DNA of 40,052 nt from Bacteroidota bacterium (GTDB lineage: Bacteria; Bacteroidota; Bacteroidia; B-17B0; Aurantibacillaceae), in contig JACDDR010000029.1 of assembly GCA_013816895.1 (NCBI GenBank), positions 1 through 40,052 of the forward strand. The letters are read 5' to 3'. Numbering within the stretch: the first letter of the stretch is position 1; every line of letters starts with the position of its first letter. The notes beneath the pieces were generated by a model, which made no database searches, was not told the DNA's origin, and saw only the letters and a list, made by a program, of their open reading frames with translations. Of the stretch, positions 8,741 to 16,551 are shown piece by piece. The position numbers were made by a program, and so were the translations under genes.

Positions 8741-8767
8741 AACCCATCCTATAAAGATGGGTTTTTT
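8741..8767 (+). terminator. Intrinsic terminator of fumC
   Basis: AACCCATC (8741-8748) and GATGGGTT (8756-8763) form a perfect 8-bp stem with a 7-base loop, followed by a T-tract to 8767. It begins six bases after the fumC stop codon. Confidence 0.88.
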
Positions 8768-8878
8768 ATCGATAAAAGGAGTCTTTCAAGATATAAACAT
8801 CCTGCCCTTAACAAGTTTGAACCTAAAATCTAAATGCAGGTTAAAAAAATTTGCTAACTTTATTAGAAATAAACTACC

Positions 8879-9700
8879 ATGCATATTAAAGAAAATGGTT
8901 CTATTTTAATTCCGATAGATTTTTCGAAGCAGTCCTTAGCTGCTATTAAGCACTCGTATCTGTTAGCGAGACATACTAAGTCCAAACTTTTATTAATGCA
9001 CGGGTATCTGAACGCATCAGATGAGAACAAGATCGATCTCGCGAAACTGGCAAAGGACACTGCCGCCGAAAGCGGGTTGGTGGTAGAGACAGCTTCGGTA
9101 AAAGGTGACATTTACGAGGAAACTTCTAAAATGTCGGAAAGAGTAAAAAGTACTATTATTGTTGCAGGGCTTGATACACATATACGTTTCAGGAGTTTTA
9201 TGGGAAAAAGCAGCACAAGCAAATTTATTAAGAACGCTACCTGTCCGGTGCTTACCGTAAGAACGCTCGAAAGTAAAGATAATTACAAAAATATAGTTCT
9301 GCCCTTTGATCTTACTCCCCAATCGCGCGAAAAAGTGCCTATTGTTATTCAGATGGCTCAATATTTTAAAGCGGATATCCGGATCGTTTCTGTATTTGAT
9401 CCTAGCGACACCCGTTACGAAAACAAATTGCTTCCCTATCTGCAGCAGGTAAAAAAATACATCAAGGAAAAAAACGTAAACGCTACCAATAAATCCATTC
9501 CGGCAAAAAACGTAGCGGAAACCATTGTTGAATACGCAAATAAAAACGATTGCGATTTAATTGTTCAAATGAACAAAACGGATGTTAGTTTTGGCGAAAT
9601 GTTCAGCGGAACAGCCAGCCAGCAAATGGTAGACATCAGCAACATTCCGGTATTAACGGTTAATCCGATGAAACGCGAAAGCATGCCGCTTTCTTACTAA
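8879..9700 (+). CDS. Universal stress protein with two Usp domains
   Basis: This 273-residue cytoplasmic protein has two Usp folds in tandem, about residues 8-140 and 145-265. Each begins with a strand and a conserved Asp: ILIPIDFSKQSLAAIKHS (about 9-26) and IVLPFDLTPQSREKVP. Each ends with the CPVLTV or IPVLTV strand typical of UspA. The nucleotide-binding G-2x-G-9x-G-S/T loop is poorly preserved in both halves, so ATP binding is uncertain. Tandem Usp proteins are common in Bacteroidota and are linked to stress survival; nothing here shows a specific stress. The box TAACTTTA at 8855-8862 is one base from the promoter consensus. The 3' end overlaps the convergent BtuF-like gene by four bases. 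Confidence 0.92.
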   Translation: MHIKENGSILIPIDFSKQSLAAIKHSYLLARHTKSKLLLMHGYLNASDENKIDLAKLAKDTAAESGLVVETASVKGDIYEETSKMSERVKSTIIVAGLDTHIRFRSFMGKSSTSKFIKNATCPVLTVRTLESKDNYKNIVLPFDLTPQSREKVPIVIQMAQYFKADIRIVSVFDPSDTRYENKLLPYLQQVKKYIKEKNVNATNKSIPAKNVAETIVEYANKNDCDLIVQMNKTDVSFGEMFSGTASQQMVDISNIPVLTVNPMKRESMPLSY

Positions 9701-10482
9701 GTTATTTCTTTTTTTAATTTCAGTAAATATTCCGGAAGTTTGGCCAGCCTGCTTCCGTACCAGCTAAACATTTCTCCGTCTACAATAAAAATTTTTGTAC
9801 GCGGCATCAACTCTTGTATTTTTTTCGCATGACTTTCCTTAAAAGGAAATGGCTCCGATGACAAAAAACAATAATCGGGATCTATCTTTTTTAATTCTTC
9901 CGCACTTACCTGAGGATACCGTGATAAGTGAACCGCGGCATTTTGTAAGCCACAGTAATTAAGAACATAGTCAATGTAGGTGTCTTTGGCCGATAACATG
10001 TAAGGGTTATTCCAAATGAAATACGCCACTTTGTTTCCATTAAAAATATTTTTAATAGTTGGAAGTGTGGTTCCAATCTGTTGAGATAATTGCATCGCTT
10101 CTGATTCTTTACCGGTAATAATTCCAACCTGCTTTATCATCTCAAGTGCATCTTCAAAATTATAAATGTCACTCATCCAGACTTTAAATTCTTTTTGAAG
10201 TTCTTCTATCTGATCTTTTTCGTTTTCTTCTTTATTGCCAATAATGAGATCGGGATTCAACCGCCTTATTTTGCCGATGTCCAGTTTTTTTGTCCCGCCT
10301 ACTCTTTCCACTGAGCGGAACATTTTATCCGGATGAACACAAAATTTGGTGATGCCTGCCATCTCCTTTCGCAGCCCGAGATCCCACAATAATTCAGATT
10401 GTGAAGGCACAAGGGAAATTATCCTTTGCGGATTTTTTTCAAGTAAAATCTTATTCCCCAGCTGGTCGATAAAAGTTGGCAT
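9697..10482 (-). CDS. BtuF/FepB-like metal-chelate binding protein without a signal peptide
   Basis: The 261-residue product belongs to the helical-backbone substrate-binding family used for cobalamin and iron-siderophore uptake. The conserved opening is present: D-Q-L-G-N-K, then N-P-Q-R-I-I-S-L-V-P-S-Q-S-E (about residues 18-31), then LNPDLIIGNKEEN and a second lobe from about 135. I start it at the ATG of MPTFIDQLGN (10482), because relatives begin this way and a TATTTTTG box ends seven bases upstream; a longer frame from 10530 would run through that promoter. With this start there is no signal peptide, which is odd for a periplasmic binding protein. No ABC permease or ATPase is adjacent. 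A cytoplasmic corrinoid or metal-chelate sensor or salvage role is possible, but this is inference. Confidence 0.82.
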   Translation of the reverse strand: MPTFIDQLGNKILLEKNPQRIISLVPSQSELLWDLGLRKEMAGITKFCVHPDKMFRSVERVGGTKKLDIGKIRRLNPDLIIGNKEENEKDQIEELQKEFKVWMSDIYNFEDALEMIKQVGIITGKESEAMQLSQQIGTTLPTIKNIFNGNKVAYFIWNNPYMLSAKDTYIDYVLNYCGLQNAAVHLSRYPQVSAEELKKIDPDYCFLSSEPFPFKESHAKKIQELMPRTKIFIVDGEMFSWYGSRLAKLPEYLLKLKKEIT

Positions 10483-10488
10483 CGCCCA

Positions 10489-10496
10489 CAAAAATA
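10489..10496 (-). promoter_or_regulatory. TATTTTTG -7 box of the BtuF-like gene
   Basis: Exact TAnnTTTG match on the minus strand, ending seven bases before the chosen ATG at 10482. It lies in the 31-base divergent gap shared with the EamA gene, where a near match (CATATTTG, 10499-10506) faces the other way. Confidence 0.45.
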
Positions 10497-10513
10497 AGCA
10501 TATTTGCACTGTT

Positions 10514-11407
10514 ATGACAGACACGCTCAAAGGACATATTGCCTTGTTTGCGGCACAGATAATTTACGCAATGAATTACTCCATTGCTAAAGATCTGATG
10601 CCCGGATTTATTGGTCCCTTAGCGCTTGTTTTATTACGTATTGTGGGTGCCGGAGTTCTTTTCTGGCTCTTATCGCTCTTTGCAAAAACACAAAAAGTAG
10701 AAAAATCTGATCTGAAAAAAATGATGTGGCTCGCTATTTTCGGCGTTGTTGTAAATCAGATATTTTTTATTTACGGGCTCAGCATTACTACACCGATCAA
10801 CTCTTCCATCATCATGATCTCAAATCCCATCATGGTATTTATATTTGGGATCATTGTTCTTAAAGATAAAATTACAGGCCTTAAAATTTCAGGATTAATT
10901 CTTGCCATAACCGGAGCCTTTTTAATCCTGCGGTTCCGCGGAAATTTTGAAGTTGGCAGCGATACCGTTTTAGGCGATATGATGACCCTTGTGAACTCCA
11001 CTTCCTGGGCCATATTTGTGGTAATGGTAAAACCCATTATGATGAAATACAATACCGTTACGGCCATGCGCTGGATGTTTTTATTCGGGAGCATTTATAT
11101 TTTACCAATAGGCTTGTACGATACGCTGCACACCAACTGGAGCGTGTTTACCGGCCACGCGGTATTTGCGATTACCTTCGTAGTGGTAGCCACTACTTTT
11201 TTTGCATACCTGCTGAATATTTATGGCTTACAATCATTAAGTCCGTCGGTGGTAAGCATGTATATCTATCTTCAACCTTTCCTTGCAACCACGTTTGCCG
11301 TTGTGCTGGGGAAGGATAGTTTAACGCCAACTAAAATACTCTCGGGCGTGCTCATTATCTGCGGCCTGTACCTGGTTAATCTTAAAACAAAAAAAACTCA
11401 ACTATGA
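10514..11407 (+). CDS. EamA/DMT-family transporter
   Basis: This 297-residue integral membrane protein has about ten hydrophobic helices arranged as two EamA repeats (roughly residues 8-140 and 155-290). The repeat signatures are GHIALFAAQIIYAMNYSIAK near the start and MMTLVNSTSWAIFVVMVKPI at the second repeat. Members of the drug/metabolite transporter superfamily export amino acids, nucleobases or drugs; the substrate cannot be read from sequence. The ATG at 10514 is chosen because hydrophobic helix 1 begins directly after it; an extension upstream would overlap the divergent BtuF-like gene and has no family features. Its stop overlaps the start of yicC by four bases (ATGA), so the two are translationally coupled. 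Confidence 0.9.
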   Translation: MTDTLKGHIALFAAQIIYAMNYSIAKDLMPGFIGPLALVLLRIVGAGVLFWLLSLFAKTQKVEKSDLKKMMWLAIFGVVVNQIFFIYGLSITTPINSSIIMISNPIMVFIFGIIVLKDKITGLKISGLILAITGAFLILRFRGNFEVGSDTVLGDMMTLVNSTSWAIFVVMVKPIMMKYNTVTAMRWMFLFGSIYILPIGLYDTLHTNWSVFTGHAVFAITFVVVATTFFAYLLNIYGLQSLSPSVVSMYIYLQPFLATTFAVVLGKDSLTPTKILSGVLIICGLYLVNLKTKKTQL

Positions 11408-12273
11408 TCCGATCAATGACCGGCTTTGGAAAAGCTTCAACGGAATACAACAACAAAGCGATTAATGTGGAAGTACGCTCGCTGAACAGCAAGGGCGCCG
11501 ACATAAACATCCGAATGTCCTCATCATTACGAAACTTCGAACTTGAATTGCGTAACGAATTGTCGCGCCAGTTGGAGCGTGGAAAAATTGACATTAGTAT
11601 TTATATTGAATCCAAAGACGCAGAAACCCCTGTGGAGATTAATGCCGACATGGCTAAAGCCTATCATGCCCAGCTCAAAGCCCTGGCAGCGGCTCTTGGT
11701 GAACCATTGAACGACCCGATCAAACATATTTTGAAATTTCCAGACGTTTTGAAGAATGAAAAAAAAGAAGCTGATGTGAATGAGTGGAAGGAAATAAAAA
11801 ACTGTGTCGATCTTGCGATTATCGATTTCAATAAATTCCGAGAGAAGGAAGGTGAATCCTTGCGAATAGATTTTAATGAGCGTCTTGGTAAAATTGGCGT
11901 TTATTTAGAAGAAGTTAAAAAGCTTGATGTTACAAGGATGGACACTATTAAGAACCGGATTAAAAATAACCTTCAGGAAATTCTGGGTAGAGATAAATAC
12001 GATGAAAATCGCCTTGAACAGGAACTCATTTACTACATTGAAAAGCTTGACCTGAATGAAGAAAAAGTGCGTTTAAAAACCCATCTTGATTATTTTCTTA
12101 CAACTATGCTGGAAGACTCTGCAGGAAGAAAACTGAATTTCATTGGACAGGAAATTGGCAGGGAGATTAACACGATTGGATCCAAAGCAAACGATGCAGG
12201 CATTCAAAAGTTGGTGGTTTTAATGAAGGATGAACTGGAAAAAATTAAAGAGCAAACCAATAACGTTTTATAA
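11404..12273 (+). CDS. YicC/YloC-family endoribonuclease
   Basis: The 289-residue product opens with the family hallmark MIRSMTGFGKA. It has the YicC N-terminal domain (about residues 1-155) and the C-terminal DUF1732 domain (about 205-289), with the conserved block GREINTIGSKANDAGIQKLV near the end. Escherichia coli YicC is an RNase that helps degrade the small RNA RyhB, and Bacillus YloC is a related endoribonuclease. The gene is often followed by gmk in other bacteria, but here the next gene is convergent and unrelated. It overlaps the EamA gene by four bases and ends ten bases before the convergent receptor-phosphatase gene, with no clear terminator in the gap. Confidence 0.93.
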   Translation: MIRSMTGFGKASTEYNNKAINVEVRSLNSKGADINIRMSSSLRNFELELRNELSRQLERGKIDISIYIESKDAETPVEINADMAKAYHAQLKALAAALGEPLNDPIKHILKFPDVLKNEKKEADVNEWKEIKNCVDLAIIDFNKFREKEGESLRIDFNERLGKIGVYLEEVKKLDVTRMDTIKNRIKNNLQEILGRDKYDENRLEQELIYYIEKLDLNEEKVRLKTHLDYFLTTMLEDSAGRKLNFIGQEIGREINTIGSKANDAGIQKLVVLMKDELEKIKEQTNNVL

Positions 12274-12283
12274 TTCGCGACAA

Positions 12284-14341
12284 TTAAATTCTGATTCCCA
12301 CTACCAGTACATCATCGATCTGCTCAAGACCTCCGCGCCATTCGTTAAAAGCAGACTCCAGCAATTCACTTTGCGTTCTCATTGGCTGGCCGCTTATTTC
12401 CAATAGTTTTTCTTCCAGCTTCCGGTGTTTGAATTTTTTACCTTTTGGTCCGCCGAACTGATCAGCATACCCATCCGTAAATAAATAAAGGCAATCTCCT
12501 TTTTTAACTTCAATTGAAAAAGAAGAGAATGCATCTTTCTTTTCGCCCACACCAACGGGCATTTTATCTTTATCGAGACAAATCACTTCGTTTCCACGAA
12601 TCAATACAGGTTCGTTGTTCGCTGCGGCATATCTTAATCTTGTTATCTCCCTTCCCGAATTACTATCGCATTCGAAACAACACAAGATGGCATCCATTCC
12701 ATCTCTTCCTCCATCCTGCGAAACATTTTCGATCAAACGTTTTCTCACATGATCAAAAATTTGACCCGGTTCAGTTAATTTTTTTTCTGTGATGGCTTCA
12801 TTAAGGAAAGAAATGTTTAACAGGCTCATAAAGGCCCCCGGCACGCCATGGCCGGTACTATCGCACACTGCGAGGTAAAACAATTGAGAGTCGGCAGAAG
12901 TAGCCCAATAAAAATCTCCGCTTACAATATCTTTCGGTTTAAAGAACACAAAATGCTCTTCAAGATTTGCCTGTAAGAAATTTTCGTGCGCTAAAAGGGT
13001 GTTTTGAATTCGTTTTGCGTAATGAATGGAATCAAGTACTTCTTTATTTTTTTCTTCCAGTTCTATCGTGCGTTCTTTTACTTTGTATTCCAGGTGGACA
13101 TTCTGTTCCCGCACAAGCCGTTCATTTTCTGTAGCCTGCTTTAACGCATCTTCCTGCGCTTTTTCTTTTTCAAGGAGACTCACCTTAAGCTTATCTCCCA
13201 ACGCGAATGAAAGCATGATGCTTTCTATGGCTGATCCCGTTGCCAGGGCATGCCATGTAAAATCATTAATTGTAAAAATGGCTTGGGCCGATAAAATAAG
13301 ATAAAAAAGAGAAAGCATATATGCACCGAAACCTATTAAATAAAATATTGCACTGCTGTGTTTTTTCTTTAACGCAATGATTGCAGCGCTTATACATAGG
13401 ATCCCGAGCAACAATCCAAGTGGCTGGATAATAGTTTCTGATAAATAAACCAGAGGCGTTGTACTTAAAATAATATTCCCGATGGCAATAAAAATAAAAA
13501 CATGCACTACTTTCCGGAAACGCTTTGACAGCGCTTCACCAAAGAGCTTAAGCGTAAACAGCAAACCAAATATTCCAAAACAGGCTGGTGGTATGATGGG
13601 GGCAAACTCAATAATACTAAAGAACCATTTTGCGATATGTAAAGCGTATCCGCCGAGGATGGCCGTGAAGATCATACTGAAAAAAATGTACAACACATAA
13701 TACAGGTATACTATTTTTTTTTGCGTCACATATAAGTAAAAGTTATAAATAAGCATCATGATCATAATGCCATAGCAGATGCCATTAAAAAGATCAGAGT
13801 CATGCATCGGCCCAACAAATGATTCGAGGGTACCCGCCTTTATATCAAACTGAAGAGGATAATAATCCTGAACCCTGAAATAAAGCTGTACCGTATCTCC
13901 CTTGTTTAGGTCCAGCTTAAAAAAATAATGATTTACTGGAAGTGGGCGCTGCTTAAGAAGATTTCCGAGATGCTCTTCTTTCCATTCACCTTTTCCTTTT
14001 TTCTGGTAAACAACAATTTCATTAAAAGAAGCCGGATCAATTGATAAATACCAATCGGCTTGCTGGTAACAGGTAAATTTTATTTTGCCCCAGATAGCGT
14101 TGCTCGAAATATTAAAATTAGGGATGTCGGTATATGGATATGAAAAGTCATTACATTTTTCAACGTCCCTAACAGATTGATTTCCGCTTTTATCTTCATA
14201 GAAAGAAAAAGAAGCTCCGATTCTTACCGGTTGCTCTTTTATTTCAAGCATATAAATAAAATTGGGTGGTGGGCACGAAGTGTATTGCCCCTTCAAAAAA
14301 AGACCAAAAAATACAAAAATTATGAAAGAGACATTTTTCAA
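12284..14341 (-). CDS. 7TMR-DISM receptor fused to a SpoIIE-type phosphatase
   Basis: This 685-residue membrane signalling protein has a signal peptide, an extracytoplasmic 7TMR-DISM beta-sandwich sensor (about 30-170), seven transmembrane helices (about 180-385), a coiled coil (about 390-450) and a PP2C/SpoIIE domain (about 465-685). The phosphatase metal-binding regions are visible: SGDFYWA, CDSTGHGVPGAFMSLLN, FTDGYADQFGG and the final IDDVLVVGIRI. It should sense an extracellular ligand and dephosphorylate a serine or threonine on a cytoplasmic target, typically an anti-anti-sigma factor; no such partner is nearby. The start is TTG at 14341. There is no ATG in frame before the signal peptide, and an in-frame TAG lies four codons upstream. 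An ideal -33/-7 promoter ends 14 bases before that TTG. Confidence 0.93.
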   Translation of the reverse strand: MKNVSFIIFVFFGLFLKGQYTSCPPPNFIYMLEIKEQPVRIGASFSFYEDKSGNQSVRDVEKCNDFSYPYTDIPNFNISSNAIWGKIKFTCYQQADWYLSIDPASFNEIVVYQKKGKGEWKEEHLGNLLKQRPLPVNHYFFKLDLNKGDTVQLYFRVQDYYPLQFDIKAGTLESFVGPMHDSDLFNGICYGIMIMMLIYNFYLYVTQKKIVYLYYVLYIFFSMIFTAILGGYALHIAKWFFSIIEFAPIIPPACFGIFGLLFTLKLFGEALSKRFRKVVHVFIFIAIGNIILSTTPLVYLSETIIQPLGLLLGILCISAAIIALKKKHSSAIFYLIGFGAYMLSLFYLILSAQAIFTINDFTWHALATGSAIESIMLSFALGDKLKVSLLEKEKAQEDALKQATENERLVREQNVHLEYKVKERTIELEEKNKEVLDSIHYAKRIQNTLLAHENFLQANLEEHFVFFKPKDIVSGDFYWATSADSQLFYLAVCDSTGHGVPGAFMSLLNISFLNEAITEKKLTEPGQIFDHVRKRLIENVSQDGGRDGMDAILCCFECDSNSGREITRLRYAAANNEPVLIRGNEVICLDKDKMPVGVGEKKDAFSSFSIEVKKGDCLYLFTDGYADQFGGPKGKKFKHRKLEEKLLEISGQPMRTQSELLESAFNEWRGGLEQIDDVLVVGIRI

Positions 14342-14355
14342 GGGAGGGTGCTATA

Positions 14356-14385
14356 CAAATATAGAAAAGGAGAAAGCTTCTGCAA
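14356..14385 (-). promoter_or_regulatory. Full -33/-7 promoter of the 7TMR-SpoIIE gene
   Basis: On the minus strand, TTG (14385-14383), a 19-base spacer and TATATTTG (14363-14356) match the Bacteroidota promoter exactly. The TTG start codon at 14341 lies 14 bases after the -7 box, so the leader is expected to be about ten bases. Confidence 0.7.
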
Positions 14386-14387
14386 GG

Positions 14388-14420
14388 CCTGAGCGGTATT
14401 TGATTTACCGGAACCTCAGG
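14388..14420. repeat. Two-step hairpin directly upstream of the promoter
   Basis: CCTGAG-CGGTA (14388-14398), a 7-base loop, TACCG (14406-14410), a 4-base bulge and CTCAGG (14415-14420) pair over 11 bp. It ends two bases before the -33 box of the receptor-phosphatase gene and is a possible operator. Confidence 0.45.
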
Positions 14421-14559
14421 TGGTTTCCAGCTCACTCAGCATAAGGATATGTATACCAAAATCGATTTAGAATTATATGTATCCTTAAATCATTGACAAT
14501 CAACCTAATGAACTCTTACAAACGCCTTTAGTTTAACCTTCTTGCCTAATTAATAATTT

Positions 14560-14576
14560 TAAGTTTTTTAAACTTA
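14560..14576. repeat. Perfect palindrome TAAGTTT-TTT-AAACTTA
   Basis: A 7-bp inverted repeat lies just before a TATATTTA box (14579-14586, one base from the promoter consensus) and 30 bases before the gene at 14607. It could be an operator or part of an upstream AT-rich element. The rest of the 265-base gap shows no coding signal. Confidence 0.4.
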
Positions 14577-14606
14577 TATATATTTAGAGTTAAAATTAAT
14601 GTTCCG

Positions 14607-15086
14607 ATGAAAAACTTGATCTTATCTGCAATGTTTTATAGTTTTTACTTAGCAGGCTCTGCGCAGAATTTTAATTTAACCGCTAAGTCAGGAGACACCG
14701 AATTAGACGCTTCGCTCACCGAGATAAATATTAAAGCTAAGGACGATCTTCCATTATTTAAAAAAGATCTCAGCATTGAGTTCAATATTGGCCAGCCAAA
14801 AATTGACAAAATGCTTGAGGCACAATTATCTCCGGCGGATATTTTTATGATACTGCAAACAGCTGAACTCACAAAAAATGATCCTGAAATAGTGATGGGG
14901 ACTTATAAAAAAAATAAAGATAAAGGATGGGGCGCTATTGCAAAAGAACTGGGTATTAAACCCGGCTCTCCTGAATTTCATGCTTTAAAAGGAAAAGCCC
15001 ACAACAAAAAAGATAAAGGCCACAAGGAGGATAAAGAAAACGGTAACAACGGTCATGGCAAAGGTCACGGTAAAGGAAAAAAATAA
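14607..15086 (+). CDS. Small secreted protein with a His/Gly/Lys-rich tail
   Basis: The 159-residue product has a signal peptide (about residues 1-20, ending S-A-Q). A helical middle follows with the motif GWGAIAKELGIKPGSPEFHA (about 109-128). From memory this G-W-G-x-I-A-K-x-L-G-I-K-P-G-S pattern recurs in small exported proteins of unknown function in several phyla. The last 32 residues are extremely rich in Lys, His, Gly, Asp and Asn and end in HGKGHGKGKK. Such a tail could bind metals, nucleic acid or polyanionic surface polymers; this is inference. A T9SS cargo gene follows after 53 bases on the same strand, so they may be cotranscribed. I cannot assign a function. Confidence 0.75.
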   Translation: MKNLILSAMFYSFYLAGSAQNFNLTAKSGDTELDASLTEINIKAKDDLPLFKKDLSIEFNIGQPKIDKMLEAQLSPADIFMILQTAELTKNDPEIVMGTYKKNKDKGWGAIAKELGIKPGSPEFHALKGKAHNKKDKGHKEDKENGNNGHGKGHGKGKK

Positions 15087-15139
15087 ATTTATACTCCCCC
15101 ACATAAGTGAAAAACAGAAAACACAAAACCAACTGGCAA

Positions 15140-16156
15140 ATGAAAACACTTTTTTTTGCATTGTTCTTTTTTGTTCTTTTTAATGCTAATTCCCTTACCC
15201 GCACTGCAGTTGCAAACGGCGCGTGGGGAACCAACACCACCTGGTCTGGGAGCACCGTTCCCGCCTGCGGAGATTCTATTGTTATTCCTGCTTCTATTAC
15301 TGTTACCATAACTGCGGACGCCGATTATACTGCATGTAACCCCACCACTCAATATTTAAAAATAACCATTTTTGGATGCCTTAAATTTGTAAATGGTAAC
15401 AGATTAAAATTGCCCTGTAATTCGAGAATCTATGTGATGCCTGGCCCTCCAACCGGTTCAATTGTACCAGGTGTTGGTGGAGGAAGTTCTACCTTCATTG
15501 AACTCTGTAATAGTAACGTATGGACAGCCGCGATGGGAACTTTTACCGGAGGCTGCCTTCCTCCGGGACTACCCGGGTGCTCTGCCGTATTACCAATTAC
15601 GCTACTTGATTTTTCAGCCACTTTAAAAGAAAATAAAATGGACTTACTCTGGTCAACTGCTACCGAAAAAAACAATTCGCATTTTGAAGTTGAACGTGCG
15701 CCTGATGCAATTGCTTTCGTACCAATTCAGACCATCCCTTCTAAAGCACCTAATGGCAATAGTTCCATTAAACTTGATTATACTGCAACAGATGAAGACC
15801 CAATCAATAACGTAAGTTACTACAGGCTTAAGCAGGTTGACTATGACTTAACGCCCTCCTACAGTAAAATAGTTTCAGTGAATGTGGCAAAGGCTAAAAA
15901 TATCAAGTTCCTGGTATACCCTAATCCGAACAACGGAGAATTTACTGTAGATATTTCAGGCCTCGAAAACAATCACCAGATCTTGGTAGATCTCAAGAAT
16001 CTGCGGGGAGTTACCGTTTATGAATCTTCCTTTTATCTTCAGGAGGTTTCCAATAAAATTCAAATAATTCCTTCCTCTAAATTACCAAAAGGGATATATA
16101 CCTGTACGTTTACAATTGAGGAAATTCAATACAGTGTTAAAGTGGTGGTTTCTTAA
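15140..16156 (+). CDS. Small T9SS cargo protein with type A sorting domain
   Basis: I start this 338-residue protein at the ATG of MKTLFFALFFFVLFN (15140), because this gives a clean signal peptide; a GTG at 15107 is an alternative. Residues about 20-110 form a G8-like or beta-helix-start region (AWGTNTTWSGSTVPACGDSI, then repeated I-V-I-P and V-T-I-T strands) often found in Bacteroidota surface proteins. Residues about 160-250 resemble a fibronectin-like module (LLDFSATLKENKMDLLWSTA, YYRLKQVDYD). The C-terminus (LVYPNPNNGEFTVDIS to YSVKVVVS) is a type A T9SS sorting domain, so it should be displayed on the surface or released. No catalytic motif is visible; binding or adhesion is the likeliest role. 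Confidence 0.85.
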   Translation: MKTLFFALFFFVLFNANSLTRTAVANGAWGTNTTWSGSTVPACGDSIVIPASITVTITADADYTACNPTTQYLKITIFGCLKFVNGNRLKLPCNSRIYVMPGPPTGSIVPGVGGGSSTFIELCNSNVWTAAMGTFTGGCLPPGLPGCSAVLPITLLDFSATLKENKMDLLWSTATEKNNSHFEVERAPDAIAFVPIQTIPSKAPNGNSSIKLDYTATDEDPINNVSYYRLKQVDYDLTPSYSKIVSVNVAKAKNIKFLVYPNPNNGEFTVDISGLENNHQILVDLKNLRGVTVYESSFYLQEVSNKIQIIPSSKLPKGIYTCTFTIEEIQYSVKVVVS

Positions 16157-16240
16157 ATAAAATCCTTAGTCATTTAATAACGTTATAAAATCTAACGGAT
16201 TCCTTAGAAATCTTTGCAGGTTTACTTAATTACTTTTTAG

Positions 16241-16248
16241 TAATTTCG
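16241..16248 (+). promoter_or_regulatory. Near-consensus -7 box TAATTTCG
   Basis: One base differs from TAnnTTTG. It ends three bases before an in-frame CTG at 16252 that opens the truncated secreted reading frame. This spacing resembles the leaderless arrangement seen at 866 and 33962. Confidence 0.3.
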
Positions 16249-16251
16249 TAT

Positions 16252-16551
16252 CTGCCGTTTATTCGCAAACATTTTCTTTTTGTTTTTTTCTTCCTGGTCG
16301 GTGCCGGGGAAATTTTTTCGCAATGCGATTCGCTTCGCTTTGAACCTTATTTTGACAGCATCGATAAGTACCTGAAACAGGATCTTAACAAGGCAATGCA
16401 CTATTCCTCAAAATCCCTTGAAGAGTCCAGAAAATGCCCTGGCTCGCCCATGTTTTATAAAAGTATGTTTACTATTTGTTCGGTATACGATCAGCGCGAC
16501 GGAAAAGGAACTACAATAAGTATAGATGTTCCTCTTAATTCTAAAACTTAG
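16252..16551 (+). pseudogene. Truncated secreted TPR-like reading frame without an ATG start
   Basis: A 99-codon frame begins at CTG 16252 (ATT 16261 is the other option) and ends at TAG 16549-16551. It has a convincing signal peptide, IRKHFLFVFFFLVGAGEIFSQ, then an acidic helical stretch, FEPYFDSIDKYLKQDLNKAM, and HYSSKSLEESRKCPGSPMFY, which looks like the first TPR of a Bacteroidota TPR signalling protein. After Y-D-Q-R-D-G-K-G the TPR-like character is lost and the frame ends 12 codons later, inside the 3' end of the convergent porP-like gene (11-base overlap). I read it as the 5' remnant of a larger gene whose rest was deleted or replaced. A genuine small secreted protein cannot be excluded. 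Confidence 0.55.

Noticed and set aside
10346-10513. Upstream extension of the EamA gene
   Set aside because: The extra 56 residues have no family features and overlap the divergent BtuF-like gene; helix 1 starts just after ATG 10514.
14388-14420. Hairpin considered as a tRNA fragment
   Set aside because: No T-loop or anticodon arm pattern is present and the spacing does not fit a tRNA.
15107-15139. GTG start for the T9SS cargo
   Set aside because: It adds 11 polar and basic residues before a clean signal peptide that starts at ATG 15140; possible but less likely.
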